A stretch of 64,000 bases of DNA from positions 7,706,169-7,770,168 of the forward strand of contig CM022679.1 of the NCBI GenBank assembly GCA_012295275.1, written 5' to 3'. Shown in pieces: positions 50,130-63,144 of this stretch; positions within the stretch are counted from its first letter, which is position 1; each line of letters starts with the position of its first letter. The translations under genes and the position numbers were made by a program. The notes below the pieces were generated by a model that had not been told where the DNA came from, did not search any database, and worked only from the letters and a program-made list of their open reading frames with translations. The stretch is from Chrysomallon squamiferum (taxonomy: Eukaryota > Mollusca > Gastropoda > Neomphalida > Peltospiridae).

Positions 50130-50733
50130 ATTTCATGTATCCCCCCTCCGTAAAAATAAATATGATTGCGTCAGATACTAAATTCTTTAGATTTGCTGGG
50201 ATTACGAAACCGTAGACATTTCTCAACAAAAAATGCTGGTTTTTGGTTGTTTATTTCTTTTAATTTTATTTTGATGTTTTATTTATTTTATTTATTTATT
50301 TATTTATTTACTTGTTTGCTGTTCGTGTGTTTTCTTTGACTTATTTTTGTATTATTAAATGAAAATCTGCTTTGAATACTGCACATTTTATACTCTTTGC
50401 CATTTAGTCGTAACTAAACAACTAGAAAACGTGGTTAAAAGCAAACTGTTGATATTACACACAATAAAAACAAACCAAAACACCTTTAAATTCTATATTA
50501 TTTAGCTTTCTTTGAACAATTTCATAACATTTTTACATTAAAAAGATAGAAGGAATATTTTTAAAATGACAAACTTAAACATAACCCTATCAAAAATACG
50601 TATGTACACATATTAGAGAATGATATCGTAACAGAAGATTTTAACGTGAAAAGTTTTCAAGGTAAAAAACACAACTTCTTGGCGACGCCATTGTTTAAAG
50701 TGGAGGTGACGTCTTTTACGTCGTCGCTGTGGT

Positions 50734-50854
50734 TATATAAGAGCGACAAACAGAGGATGACGTCAGCCTGAGGGTTCTTTTTATAAAACAATTGAACATC
50801 CACTACCCCGTTGATTTTTATCCGGGATGTGGAGAAACGGCCCTTTTCAGGGCC
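50734..50854 (+). ncRNA. A element copy 3: TATA box plus histone-type 3' stem-loop
   Basis: TATATAAG 50734-50741, stem-loop 50839-50854, spacing 105 bp. Sequence between them is the array consensus: GAGCGACAAACAGAGGATGA, then CGTCAGCCTGAGGG, ATAAAACAATTGAACATCC, a GATTTTTAT stretch and GGGATGTGGAGAAAC. It contains no histone codons. Confidence 0.5.
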
Positions 50855-51406
50855 ACCCCCACCCACCCCCTCAATCTCATGAATGAGTAGTTCTCTGTTC
50901 ATAATCCTATTGCTTTGCCTAATAATAATAATAATAAAAAATAGTAATAATGATAATAATAATAATAACAACAACAATAATAAATATAATAATAATAATA
51001 ATTAACATAATTATAATAATAATAATAATGTTTCAAGTACCAGTAGTGGTAGAATTGTTGTTTTTGTTGTATAATACTAGTAGTAGATACGATACTTCTT
51101 GATGTCATATAGTACTATTCTTCTTCTTCTTATTATTATTATTATAATTATTGAAACAATTTTTTGAAAACGCTCTCTGTCTATTTCAGATGACGTTAAT
51201 TTAGCATTTCATAATTTCCTAAAATAATTACATACCATCACTACACTGACGTCAGTAAAAAACAAAAAATCCACAAAACCCCACAAGAAAACTTTAAAAA
51301 AACGAACAAAGAAACCCCAACAACTAAAAAACATATACCACAATGTCATACACTCCTATAAAATATCTACATATACCAGCATCTCAAACACTGCTTTAAA
51401 ATATCT

Positions 51407-51523
51407 ACATATACCACCATCTCATACACTGTTTCAAAATATCTCTGATTTTCCATCAATGTAATTATAGATATCTCACCTATGTAAATATTTTAAAGCA
51501 GTGTGTGAGATGGTGATATATGT
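51407..51523 (+). repeat. Long inverted repeat, copy 3
   Basis: Arms 51407-51442 and 51488-51523 (36 nt, about five mismatches, several of them G-U compatible in RNA). Direct partial copies of the arm precede it. Confidence 0.8.
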
Positions 51524-51704
51524 ACTTAATATCATGGGTCTGTTTTAACGTGAGATGCCGGTCTTGGTTCTTGTTATCTACATTTAATAATTTAACATAT
51601 CTGTCTAAATCATCACACAGTGTATTAAAAAGAAAAAAAAAAAAAATGAAAGTAAGAAGAAAATGTGGTTAATTTATTTCAGTATATTATATTTTCTTTC
51701 TTAG

Positions 51705-51960
51705 CAGCTAATGATTACTAAAAACGTAAGTAGACTGTGTACCACAGAATGGTTTAGGAAGCTTTACTAATTTCGATATTTGTACATTTTTAGGTCACAC
51801 TATGTATTCAGGAATTAAACGGACCAGAAAACAAGCACTTTAATACATTTAAAAGCTGTGCTTCTGTGCGTTTTGTTTACCCATTTTTTAATTGACATTA
51901 TCTGTGCACGGAGTAAAATTTTGCACTTATCGTATTCTTCATTGTTTGGTATTTAATAAA
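51705..51960 (+). other. Exon cassette copy 1: 21-nt microexon, 68-nt intron, terminal exon, AATAAA
   Basis: Acceptor TTTCTTTCTTAG, microexon 51705-51725, donor GTAAGTAG, branch-like TACTAAT 51765-51771, acceptor TTTTTAG ending at 51793, second exon from 51794, AATAAA 51955-51960. Frame continuing from the microexon: QLMITKN then VTLCIQELNGPENKHF, stop at 51895. Frame entered in phase 1 (for example from the donor at 42092): ends TMYSGIKRTRKQAL, stop at 51843. The gene of origin is not recognised. Confidence 0.4.
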
Positions 51961-52198
51961 TCGTTAAAAAACAACATCAAAAGATAACTACAGAATTTTT
52001 ATTCTATTTTAAAACGCATTTAACTATAGGTTATTCTCTTTTCCGACCTTCTTTTTAAATTAATACGAAGACAATATTCATATTACGCCGATTAAAAAAT
52101 ATGTCACAGAAGCTAAATCATATCATCAGTATACAGGTATGTACGTCACAGTCTAATATCACGGCAGTCAATTATAAAAAGAAAATATTTCTAAGACA

Positions 52199-52634
52199 AA
52201 AACACAACTCCTTCTGGACGAACGTTATTTCAGACGCCACGGCTAACAGCGTTTCCTTGACACCGATCTTCGGCTCAGTATATAAGCGACGACAAAGAAT
52301 CGACGTTAATTTCGAGAAGCCGGGATGGGGGTACCCTGTACCCTCCATACGCCAACATTTTTAAACTTGATTTTGGAATGTGGAGGTGATTAAATATTTG
52401 AACGGGACACTCAAATTTGGCAGCGGGACAGACAGCCTTGATTATTCCTCGCCTGTCCCTCAAGGCTCCTTGAAATTCGTCTCTGTACCTTGAACGCAGC
52501 GACAGTGAGTCACCTGGTGAGTGATGACACCCCCACCTGAAGAGTGGATAATACGGAACTCGTACTTGAAAATTGAGTTCTGGGGGACTGTTCACCAAAG
52601 GTACAGAACATAAAATAAATATCAACTGAAGCAT
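52199..52634 (+). other. B element copy 1: second TATA-containing module
   Basis: CACAACTCCTTCTGGACGAA opens the block and resembles the A-element upstream (CACAACTTCTTGGCGACG). TATATAAG is at 52279-52286, followed by CGACGACAAAGAATCGACG. Interleaved complements: GGGACAG 52425-52431, AGCCTTGA 52434-52441, CTGTCCC 52453-52459, TCAAGGCT 52460-52467. Near the end, GTTCTG and CAGAAC pair. No histone stem-loop is present. On the minus strand a frame of 119 codons is open from 52634 and starts MLQLIFILCSVPLVNS, like a signal peptide; I cannot tell whether it is real. Confidence 0.45.
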
Positions 52635-52794
52635 GGAACTCTATCCCAAACAATAAATAAATAAATGTAAAACACATAAAATAAACACATCCAAATAAAC
52701 AAATGAATGAAATAAATAAAATAAAATTAATAAACTTCTAAGAAACTAACGAATAAATAAATAAAATGATTAAATAAAATAAAACAAAAAAATA

Positions 52795-52807
52795 AAAAAA
52801 AAAAAAA

Positions 52808-52862
<55 letters not shown>

Positions 52863-53023
52863 ATACATCAAATAAAATAAATACCCAACTATAAAACCCA
52901 GAGTCTTAAAGAAAACAAAATAAAAATGGGTTTTATGAAAAAAATGATAAAATCAAATATTCATTGTTTAATAAAAATGATGATTTATGATGATGATAAA
53001 GACGAAAATAATTTAATGAATAA

Positions 53024-53069
<46 letters not shown>

Positions 53070-53093
53070 TAATAATAATAATAATAATAACAA

Positions 53094-53163
<70 letters not shown>

Positions 53164-53165
53164 TT
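52795..53165 (+). repeat. (AAAT)n and ATT microsatellites
   Basis: (AAAT)n at about 52806-52865; AAT then ATT repeats at about 53030-53163, arranged as a near-palindromic (AAT)n..(ATT)n pair. Confidence 0.95.
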
Positions 53166-53799
53166 AATGTAGACCCGATCATTTAATTCATTAAATATTT
53201 CTATACAAATTGTAAATTAAATTTATGTATTTTTACATTTAAGTAATTGTTTAAATTCATTTGCAGAGATAGAAAAATGTTTTAGAAATTTAAATAACAA
53301 CAATATTTTTCATGGATTATGTGTAGATCGATTTAAAATGTATGATGTAAAATACTGATTCCAAAATGTCAGCTAGAAGATACTGAAGGTAAAGTCTACA
53401 TACTCTGAAATACACCCGAGAGTACCAAACTGAAAACCATAATAATTTTATTTTATGTTGGTTAATGATGTAATATCAAATTTGCATACATCATTTGTCA
53501 TTATTTTTCTTTTCTCTCCCTTCATCTATTTATCAAAACTGTATGTAACCATTCCTAATTTATAAATAACTGAAATGATTTGGTATAAATGAATGCTTCT
53601 CCAAGAATTCTTTCTTAAAAATGAAATGATGCATAGTGCTTATATTGAATAAAAAAAAAAAAAAAACAACAACAGTGTACAGCTTTAATTATCCTCATTT
53701 TATATATAAATTGTCTCTGCTAAAATGTTCGTTTCATAAAATTGCCGGTAATGGTTACTAGACTAGCTTTGCATAAATAAATCTTTCTGTTTAATTTGA

Positions 53800-53837
<38 letters not shown>

Positions 53838-54078
53838 TCATAAAATGATCTTTCTCACATGCGAAGAAGGTTACTTTCGTTCGGTTGTTTTTACTATAAC
53901 CCCCCCACACACACACACAAATGTAAAAAATATGATTCCTACATGATCCACTTACCAATTCTTTCTTAGTTTTCTTTGTTTTGTATTTTGTTCTTATTGC
54001 ATTTTTTTTTTTTTTTTGGGGGGGATTTTTATTATTTTTTATTATTATTATTTTATTATTATTATTATTATTATCTGT

Positions 54079-54109
<31 letters not shown>

Positions 54110-54122
54110 TATTTATTTATTA

Positions 54123-54188
<66 letters not shown>

Positions 54189-54369
54189 TTAATGATTATT
54201 TATATTTGCACAAGCAGAACAGTGAATACTAAGAAAACATTCACTAAAATCTGTGATGAGATCTCAGAGATGTAAATCACATGAAACCAGAAAATTGTAG
54301 TCCCTTCTATTAGCTGATTGTTTATAACAAAAGAAAAATGTGCAAACCTAAATTATTAGTAAAACTCAC

Positions 54370-54418
54370 CCATAATTTTTTTTAGATGTTCAGAAATTTT
54401 TGAAAAGAGCATCCCCAT
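54370..54418 (-). other. C element copy 6: candidate first exon
   Basis: 49 nt, in frame, MGMLFSKISEHLKKIM(G), donor GTGAGT. It differs by T8I. Confidence 0.3.
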
Positions 54419-55027
54419 ATTTCATGTATCCCCCCCGTAAAAAATAAATATGATTGCGTCAGATACTAAATTCTTTAGATTTGCTGGGATTACGAAACCG
54501 TAGACATTTCTAAACATAAAAGTAAATGCTGGTTTTTGGTTCTTTATTTCTTTTAATTTTATTTTCATGTTTTATTTATTTTATTTTATTTATTTATTTA
54601 TTTATTTGTTTGCTGTTCGTGTGTTTTCTTTGACTTATTTTTGTATTATTAAATGAAAATCTGCTTTGAATACTGCACATTTTATACTCTTTGCCATTTA
54701 GTCGTAACTAAACAACTAGAAAACGTGGTTAAAAGCAAACTGTTGATATTACACACAATAAAAACAAACCAAAACACCTTTAAATTCTATATTATTTAGC
54801 TTTCTTTGAACAATTTAATGAAATTTTTACATTAAAAAGATAGAAGGAATATTTTTAAAATGACAAACTTAAACATAACCATATCAAAAATATGTATGTA
54901 CACATATTAGAGAATGATATCGTAACAGAAGATTTTAACGTGAAAAGTTTTCAAGGGAAAAAACACAACTTCTTGGCGACGCCATTGTTTAAAGTGGAGG
55001 TGACGTCTTTTACGTCGTCGCTGTGGT

Positions 55028-55148
55028 TATATAAGAGCGACAAACAGAGGATGACGTCAGCCTGAGGGTTCTTTTTATAAAACAATTGAACATCCACTAC
55101 CCCGTTGATTTTTATCCGGGATGTGGAGAAACGGCCCTTTTCAGGGCC
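55028..55148 (+). ncRNA. A element copy 4: TATA box plus histone-type 3' stem-loop
   Basis: TATATAAG 55028-55035, stem-loop 55133-55148, spacing 105 bp. The interval matches copy 3. It is followed by the longest run of AAT repeats so far (about 55217-55310). Confidence 0.5.
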
Positions 55149-55213
55149 ACCCCCACCCACCCCCTCAATCTCATGAATGAGTAGTTCTCTGTTCATAATC
55201 CTATTGCTTTGCC

Positions 55214-55303
<90 letters not shown>

Positions 55304-55743
55304 TAATAATAATAATAAAATGATAATAATAATTAATAATGTTTCAAGAAGCAGTAGTGGTAGAATTGTTGTTTTTGTTATATAACACTAGTAGTAGATA
55401 CGATACTTCTTGATGTCATATAGTACTATTCTTCTTTTTCTTATTCTTTTAATTTTTATTATTATTATTATTATTACTATTATTATTATTGCAATAATAT
55501 TTTGAAAACGCTCACTGTCTATTTCAGATTCTGTTAATTTTAGCATTTCATAATTTCCTAAAATAATTACCTACCGTCACTGCACTGACGTCAATATAAA
55601 AAAAATCCACAAACAGCCCACAAAAAAACTTTAAAAAACCCAACAAAGAAATCCCAACAACTAAAACATATATATCACAATGTCATACACTGCTTTAAAA
55701 TGTCTACATATACCAGGATATCAAACACTGTTTTAAAATATCT

Positions 55744-55860
55744 ACATATACCACCATCTAATACACTGTTTTAAAATATCTATAATTTTCCAGCAATGTA
55801 ATTATAGATATCTCACCTATGTAAATATTTTAAAGCAGTGTATGAGATGGTGATAAATGT
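55744..55860 (+). repeat. Long inverted repeat, copy 4
   Basis: Arms 55744-55779 and 55825-55860, 36 nt with a few mismatches and the same 45-nt spacer length as copies 2 and 3. Confidence 0.8.
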
Positions 55861-56045
55861 ACTTAATATCATGGGTCTGTTTTAACGTGAGATACCGGTC
55901 TTGGTTCTTGTTATCTACATTTAATAATTTAACATATCTGTCTAAATCATCACACAGTGTATTAAAAAGAAAAAAGAAAAAAGAAAATGAAAGTAAGAAG
56001 AAAATGTGGTTAATTTATTTCACTCTATTATATTTTCTTTCTTAG

Positions 56046-56301
56046 CAGCTCATGATTACTAAAATCGTAAGTAGACTGTGTACCACAGAATGGTTTAGGA
56101 AGCTTTACTAATTTCGATATTTGTACATTTTTAGGTCGCACTCTGTATTCAGGAATTAAACGGACCAGAAAACAAGCACTTTAATACATTTAAAAGCTGT
56201 GCTTCTGTGCGTTTTGTTTACCCATTTTTTCATTGACATTATCTGTGCACGGAGTAAAATTTTGCACTTATCGTATTCTTCATTGTTTGGTTTTTAATAA
56301 A
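56046..56301 (+). other. Exon cassette copy 2
   Basis: Microexon 56046-56066, intron 56067-56134 (68 nt, GTAAGTAG, TACTAAT, TTTTTAG), second exon from 56135, AATAAA 56296-56301. Differences from copy 1 are single substitutions; splice signals and intron length are unchanged. Confidence 0.4.
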
Positions 56302-56538
56302 TTGTTAAAAAACAACATAAAAAAATAACTACAAAATTTATATTATATTTCAAAACGCTTGCAACTTCAGGTTATGCTATTTTCTGACCTTCATTTTAAT
56401 TAATACGAAGACAATATTCATATTACGCCGATTAAAAAATATGTCAGAGAAACTAAATCATATCACCAGTATACAGGTATGTACGTCACAGTCTAATGTC
56501 ACGGCAGTAAATTATAAAAAGAAAATATTTCTAAGACA

Positions 56539-56973
56539 AAAACACAACTCCTTCTGGACGAACGTTATTTCAGACGCCACGGCTAACAGCGTTTCCTTGA
56601 CACCGATCTTCGGCTCAGTATATAAGCGACGACAAAGAATCGACGTTAATTTCGAGAAGCTGGGATGGGGTTACCCTGTACCCTCCATACGCCAAAAATT
56701 TTATTTCGATTTTGGAATGTGGAGGTGCTTAAATATTTGAACGGGACACTCAAATTTGGCAGCGGGACAGACAGCCTTGATTATTCCTCGCCTGTCCCTC
56801 AAGGCTCCTTGAAATTCGTCTCTGTACCTTGAACGCAGCGACAGTGAGTCACCTGGTGAGTGATGACACCCCCACCTGAAGAGTGGATAATACGGAACTC
56901 GTACTTGAAAACTGAGTTCTGGGGGACTGTTCACCAAAGGTACAGAACATAAAATAAATATCAACTGAAGCAT
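56539..56973 (+). other. B element copy 2
   Basis: TATATAAG 56619-56626. Interleaved complements GGGACAG 56764-56770, AGCCTTGA 56773-56780, CTGTCCC 56792-56798, TCAAGGCT 56799-56806. The minus-strand frame from 56973 closes after 90 codons because of small changes near 56700. Confidence 0.45.
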
Positions 56974-57109
56974 GGAACTCTATCCCAAACAATAAATAAA
57001 TAAATGTAAAACACACCAAATAAACACATCCAAATAAATAAATGATTGAAATAAATAAAATAAAATTAATAAACTTCTAAGAAACTAACGAATAAATAAA
57101 TAAAATGAA

Positions 57110-57145
57110 TCAATAAATATAAAAAAAAAAAATAAATAAAAAAAA

Positions 57146-57193
<48 letters not shown>

Positions 57194-57353
57194 ACATCAA
57201 ATAAAATACCCAACTATAAAACCCAGGGTCTTAAGAAAACAAAATAAAATGGGTTTTTATGTGAAAATGGTAAAAGTAATATTCATTGTTTAATAATAAT
57301 GACGATTTTGATGATGATAAAGACGATAAATAAATTAATGAATAATAATAGTA

Positions 57354-57384
<31 letters not shown>

Positions 57385-57411
57385 TAACAATATCAATAAC
57401 AACAATAACAA

Positions 57412-57502
<91 letters not shown>

Positions 57503-57505
57503 TTA
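57110..57505 (+). repeat. (AAAT)n and ATT microsatellites
   Basis: (AAAT)n at about 57140-57192 and (ATT)n at about 57413-57502, as in the other full units. Confidence 0.95.
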
Positions 57506-57939
57506 ATGTAGACCCGAGCATTTAATTCATTAAATATTTCTATACAAATTGTAAATTAAATTTATGTATTTTTACATTTAAGTAATTGTTTAAATTCATT
57601 TGCAGAGATAGAAAAATGTTTTTGAAATTTAAATAACAACAATATTTTTTATCGATTATGTGTAGATTAAAATGTATGATGTAAAATACAGATTCCAAAA
57701 TGTCAGCTAGAAGATACTGAAGGTAAAGTCTACATACTCTGAAATAGTCTTGAGAGTACCAAACTGAAAACCATAATAATTTTATTTTATGTTGGTTAAT
57801 GATATAATAAAAAATTTGCATACATCATTTGTCATTAATTTTCTTTTCTCTCCCTTCATCTATTTATCAAAACTGTATGTAACCATTCCTAATTTATAAA
57901 TAACTGAAATGATTTGGTATAAATGAATGCTTCTCCAAT

Positions 57940-58885
57940 TTCCAATTTTCTTAAATTTTAGGTCGCACTCTGTTCTTATATTGAATAAAAGAAGAAAAAA
58001 GCAAAAAACAACAACAGTGTACAGTTTTAATTATCCTCCTTTTTTTATATATAAATTGTCTCTGCTAAAATGTTTGTTCGTTTATCGTAAAATTGCCGGT
58101 AATGGTTACTAGACTACAACATAAAAAATAAATATTTCTGTTTAAACATTTCAAAATTTGATATTAATTTGTTTTTTATTTATTTTCATTTTTTTAAATT
58201 ATCATAAAATGATCATTTCTCACATGCTAAGAAGGTAAATTTTGTTTGATTGTTACAGGTATAAACCCCCCTACACACACACACAAATGTAAAAAATATG
58301 ATTCCTACATGATCCACTTCTGGACGAACGTTATTTTCTTAGTTTGCGTTTTCTTTGGCACCAATCTTTTTTTTAAGCGACGACAAAGAATCGACGTTAA
58401 TTTCGAGAAGCTGGGATGGGTTTACTCTGTACCCTCCATACGCCAAAAATTTTATTTCGATTTTGGAATTTGGAGGTGCTTAATTATTTGAACGGGACAC
58501 TCAAATTTGGTAGCGGGACAGACAGCCTTGATTATTATTCGCCTGTTATTAATTTTTTGAAATTTGTTCTTACCTTGAACGCAGCGACAGTGAGTCACCT
58601 GGTGAGTGATTACCACCTGAAGAGTGGATAATACGGAACTCGTACTTGAAAATTGAGTTCTGGGGGACTGTTCACCAAAGGTACAGAACGTAAAATAAAT
58701 ATCAACTGAAGCATGGAACCCTATCCCAAACAATAAATAAATAAATGTAAAACACACCAAATAAACACATCCAAATAAAGAAATGATTGAAATAAATACA
58801 ATAAAATTAATAAACTTCTAAGAAAGTAACGAATAAATAAATAAAATGAATCAATAAATATAAAACAAAAATAAATAGAATAAAA

Positions 58886-58928
<43 letters not shown>

Positions 58929-58940
58929 ATACATGTAACC
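57940..58940 (+). repeat. Rearranged unit carrying a decayed B element
   Basis: Short segments are out of their normal order: AAATTTTAGGTCGCACTCTG from the exon cassette at about 57952 joins CTTATATTGAATAAAA from the left part of the unit. At 58316 TTCTGGACGAACGTTATTTT from B joins CTTAGTTTGCGTTTTCTTTG from elsewhere. The B-like stretch 58376-58730 has its TATA box replaced by a T run and the right halves of the interleaved complements are lost. The A element and inverted repeat are absent from this partial unit. Confidence 0.65.
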
Positions 58941-59022
58941 ATACAATTGTAGTCCCTTCAATTAGCTGATTGTTTATAACAAAAGAAAAATACGCCGAAT
59001 CTAAATTATAAGTAAAACTCAC

Positions 59023-59062
59023 CCATATTCTTTATCAGCTGATTAGAAAAGAGTATCCCCAT
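59023..59062 (-). other. C element copy 7: in-frame 9-nt deletion
   Basis: 40 nt, still in frame: MGILFSNQLIKNM(G), donor GTGAGT kept. Several substitutions make it the most diverged copy. Confidence 0.3.
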
Positions 59063-59671
59063 ATTTCCTGTATCCCCCCCCGTAAAAATCAATACGATTA
59101 CGTCAGAAACTAAATTCTTAACATTTGCTAGGATTACGAAACCGTAGACATTTCTAAACATAAAAGTAAATTCTGGTTTTTGATTCTTTATTTCTTTTAA
59201 TTTTATTTTGGTGTTTTATTTATTTTATTTTATTTATTTATTTGTTTATTTGTTTCCTGTTCGTGTGTTTTCTTTGACTTATTTTTGTATTATTAAATGA
59301 AAATCTGCTTTGAATACTGCACATTTTATACTCTTTCCCATTTAGTCGTAACTAAACAACTAGAAAACGTGGTTAAAAGCAAACTGTTGATATTACACAC
59401 AATAAAAACAAAGTAAAACACCGGTAAATTCTATATTATTTAGCTTTCTTTCAACAATTTCATGAAATTTTTACAGTAAAAATATAGAAGGAATATTTTT
59501 AAAATGACAAACTTAAACATAACCATATCAAAAATGTGTATGTACACATATTAGAGAATGATATCGTAACAGAAGATTTTAACGTGAAAAGTTTTCAATC
59601 GAAAAAACACAACTTCTTGGCGACGCCATTGTTTAAAGTGGAGGTGACGTCTTTTACGTCGTCGCTGTGGC

Positions 59672-59792
59672 TATATAAGAGCGACAAACAGAGGATGACG
59701 TCAGCCTGAGGGTTCTTTTTATAAAACAATTGAACATCCACTACCCCGTTGATTTTTATCCGGGATGTGGAGAAACGGCCCTTTTCAGGGCC
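59672..59792 (+). ncRNA. A element copy 5: TATA box plus histone-type 3' stem-loop
   Basis: TATATAAG 59672-59679, stem-loop 59777-59792, spacing 105 bp. The interval is consensus; the base before TATA is C as in copy 1. Confidence 0.5.
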
Positions 59793-59859
59793 ACCCCCAC
59801 CCACCCCCTCAATCTCATGAATGAGTAGTTCTCTGTTCATAATCCTATTGCTTTGCCGA

Positions 59860-60187
<328 letters not shown>

Positions 60188-60405
60188 TGTACTAGTAGTA
60201 ATAGCAGTAGTTGCAGTAAAAGCAATATTAACTACAATAATAAAAAGGTCTTACAGAAATGTTTCAAAACGCTCTCTTTCTTTTTCAGATGGTGTTAAAT
60301 TCATCATTTCATAATTTCCTAAAATAGTTACCTACTGTCACTCCACTGACGTCTGTCCATCAAAAAACCCACAAAAAACCCAACAACTAAAACCCATATG
60401 CCACG

Positions 60406-60498
60406 ATCTCATACACTGCTTTAAAATATCTATGATTTTCCAGCAATGTAATTATAGATATCTTACGTATATAGATATTTTAAAGCAGTGTATGAGAT
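60406..60498 (+). repeat. Long inverted repeat, copy 5
   Basis: Perfect 26-bp arms 60406-60431 and 60473-60498 with a 41-nt spacer. The upstream direct copies of the arm are missing in this unit. Confidence 0.85.
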
Positions 60499-60689
60499 GA
60501 TTGTACTATCATGGGTCTTTTCTGAGGTGAGATGCCGGACTTGGTTCTTTTCATCTACATTTAATAATTTAACATATCTGTCTAAATCATCACACAGTGT
60601 ATTAAGAAAAGAATTGAAAGTAAGAAGAAAACCTGGTTAATTTATTTCAGTATCCTAGAGCTTCGGTAATATTATATTTTCTTTCTCAG

Positions 60690-60945
60690 CAGCTAATGAT
60701 TACTAAAAACGTAAGTAGACTGTGTACCACGGAATGGTTTAGGAAGCTTTACTAATTTCTATATTTGTACATTTTTAGGTCGCACTCTGTATTCAGGAAT
60801 TAAACGTACCAGAAAACAAGCACTTTAATACATTTAAAAGCTGTGCTTCTGTGCGTTTTGTTTACCCATTTTTTAACTGACATTATCTGTGCACGGAGTA
60901 AAATTTTGCACTTATCGTATTCTTCATTGTTTGGTATTTAATAAA
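60690..60945 (+). other. Exon cassette copy 3
   Basis: Microexon 60690-60710 (acceptor CTTTCTCAG), intron 60711-60778 (68 nt, TACTAAT kept), second exon from 60779, AATAAA 60940-60945. One change (GGACC to GTACC) is silent in the phase-1 frame but Gly to Val in the other. Confidence 0.4.
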
Positions 60946-61179
60946 TCGTTAAAAAACAACATGAAAATATAACTACAGAATTTATATTCTATTTCAAAAC
61001 GCATGCAACTTCAGGTTATGGTATTTTCGGACCTTCATTTCAGTTAGCACTAAGACAATATTCATATTACGCCGATTAAAAAATATGTCAGAGAAACTAA
61101 ATCATATCACCAGTATACAGGTATGTACGTCACAGTCTAATGTCACGGCAGTCAATTATAAAAAGAAAATATTTCTAAG

Positions 61180-61614
61180 ACAAAAACACAACTCCTGGAC
61201 GAACGTTATTTCAGACGCCACGGCTAACAGCGTTTCCTTGACACCGATCTTCGGCTGAGTATATAAGCGACGACAAAGAATCGACGTTAATTTCGAGAAG
61301 CTGGAATGGGGGTATCCTGTACCCTCCATACGCCAACATTTTAATTTTGATTTTGGAATGTGGAGGTGGTTAAATATTTGAACGGGACACTCAAATTTGG
61401 CAGCGGGACAGACAGCCTTGATTATTCCTCGCCGTTCCCTCAAGGCTCCTTGAAATTCGTCTCTGTACCTTGAACGCAGCGACAGTGAGTCACCTGGTGA
61501 GTGATGACACCCCCACCTGAAGAGTGGATAATACGGAACTCGTACTTGAAAACTGAGTTCTGGGGGACTGTTCACCAAAGGTACAGAACATAAAATAAAT
61601 ATGAACCAAAGCAT
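61180..61614 (+). other. B element copy 3
   Basis: TATATAAG 61260-61267. GGGACAG and AGCCTTGA/TCAAGGCT are kept, but CTGTCCC has become CGTTCCC, weakening one of the two interleaved stems. The minus-strand frame from 61614 is open for 152 codons here, the longest of the copies. Confidence 0.45.
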
Positions 61615-61775
61615 GGAACTCTATCCCAAACAATAAATAAATAAATGTAAAACACATAAAATAAACACATCCAAATAAATAAATGATTGAAATAAATAAA
61701 ATAAAATTAAGACACTTCTAAGAAACTAACGAATAAATAAATAAAATGAATCAATAAATATAAAAGAAAAATAAA

Positions 61776-61779
<4 letters not shown>

Positions 61780-61820
<41 letters not shown>

Positions 61821-62038
61821 ATCAATAATACATCAAATAAAATACCCAACTATAAAACCCAGAATCTTAAGAAAACAAAATAAAATAGTTTTTATGTGAA
61901 AATGATAAAAGTAATATTCATTGTTTAATAATAATGATGATCCTGATGATGATGAAGACGATAAATAAACTGATGAATAATAATAGTAATTAATAATAAT
62001 AATAATAGTAATAATAATAACAAGATCAATAACAACAA

Positions 62039-62117
<79 letters not shown>

Positions 62118-62120
62118 TTA
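61780..62120 (+). repeat. (AAAT)n and ATT microsatellites
   Basis: (AAAT)n at about 61783-61822 and (ATT)n at about 62039-62117. Confidence 0.95.
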
Positions 62121-63079
62121 ATGTAGACCCGATCATTTAATTCATTAAATATTTCTATACGAATTGTAAATTAAATTTATGTAATTTTACATTTAAGTAA
62201 TTGTTTAAATTCATTTGCAGAGAGGGAAAAATGTTTCAAAAATTAAAATAACAACAATATTTTTCATGGATTATGTGTAGTTCGATTTAAAATGTATGAT
62301 GTAAAATACTGATTCCAAAATGTCAGCTAGAAGATACTGAAGGTAAAGTCTACATACTATGAAATACACCCGAGAGTACCAAACTGAAAACCATAATAAT
62401 TTTATTTTATATTGGTTAATGATACAATATCAAGTTTACATATATCATTTGTCATTATCTTTCTTTTCTCTCCCTTCGTCTATTTATCAAAACTGTATGT
62501 AACCATTCCTAATTTATAAATAACTGAAATGATTTGGTATAAATGAATGCTTCTCCAAGAATTCTTTCATAAAAATTAAAGGCTGCATAGTGCTTATACT
62601 GAATAAAGAAGGAAAAAACGACAACAGTGTACAGCTTGAATTATCCTCATTTTATATATAAATTGTCTCTGCTAAAATGTTCGTTTCATAAAATTGCCGG
62701 TAATGGTTACTAGACTAGCTTTGAATAAATAAATATTTCTGTTTAAACAATGGATTTGATATTAATTTTTTTTATTTTATTTTATTTTTTTTAAATTATC
62801 ATAAAATGATCTTTCTCACATGCGAAGAAGGTTACTTTCGTTCGGTTGTTTTTACTATAACCCCCCCCCACACACACACAAATGTGTAAAAATATGATTC
62901 CTACATGATCCACTTACCAATTCTTTCTTAGTTTTCTTTGTTTTGTATTTTGTTCTTATTGCATTTTTGGGCGGGAGTTTGGGGGGTGATATATATATTT
63001 TTTTAATTATTATTTGTATTATTGTTATTATTATCTGTTTCTTTCTACTTTTTGTTCTTTTTCATGTATTTGTTGATTA

Positions 63080-63144
<65 letters not shown>

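Noticed and set aside
50734-50854. A element as U7 snRNA or spliced-leader RNA
   Set aside because: No CUCUUU anti-HDE motif and no canonical Sm site for U7. No leader exon followed by a GU donor for a spliced leader. The terminal loop is histone-type instead.
52199-52634. B element as telomerase RNA because of the pseudoknot-like complements
   Set aside because: No telomere-template sequence (CTAACCC-like) is present, and copies occur in a rapidly changing array.
54951-55196. 81-codon minus-strand frame (MNRELLIHEIEG..) repeated in each A element
   Set aside because: It runs antisense across the TATA box and histone-type stem-loop. Its conservation is explained by the A element itself, and the frame closes at different places in different copies.
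56135-56160. Similarity of GGTCGCACTCTGTA in the exon cassette to the histone H4 C-terminus (GRTLY)
   Set aside because: The match covers only about five codons. The upstream sequence is intron-like and bears no resemblance to H4, so I do not call a histone remnant here.
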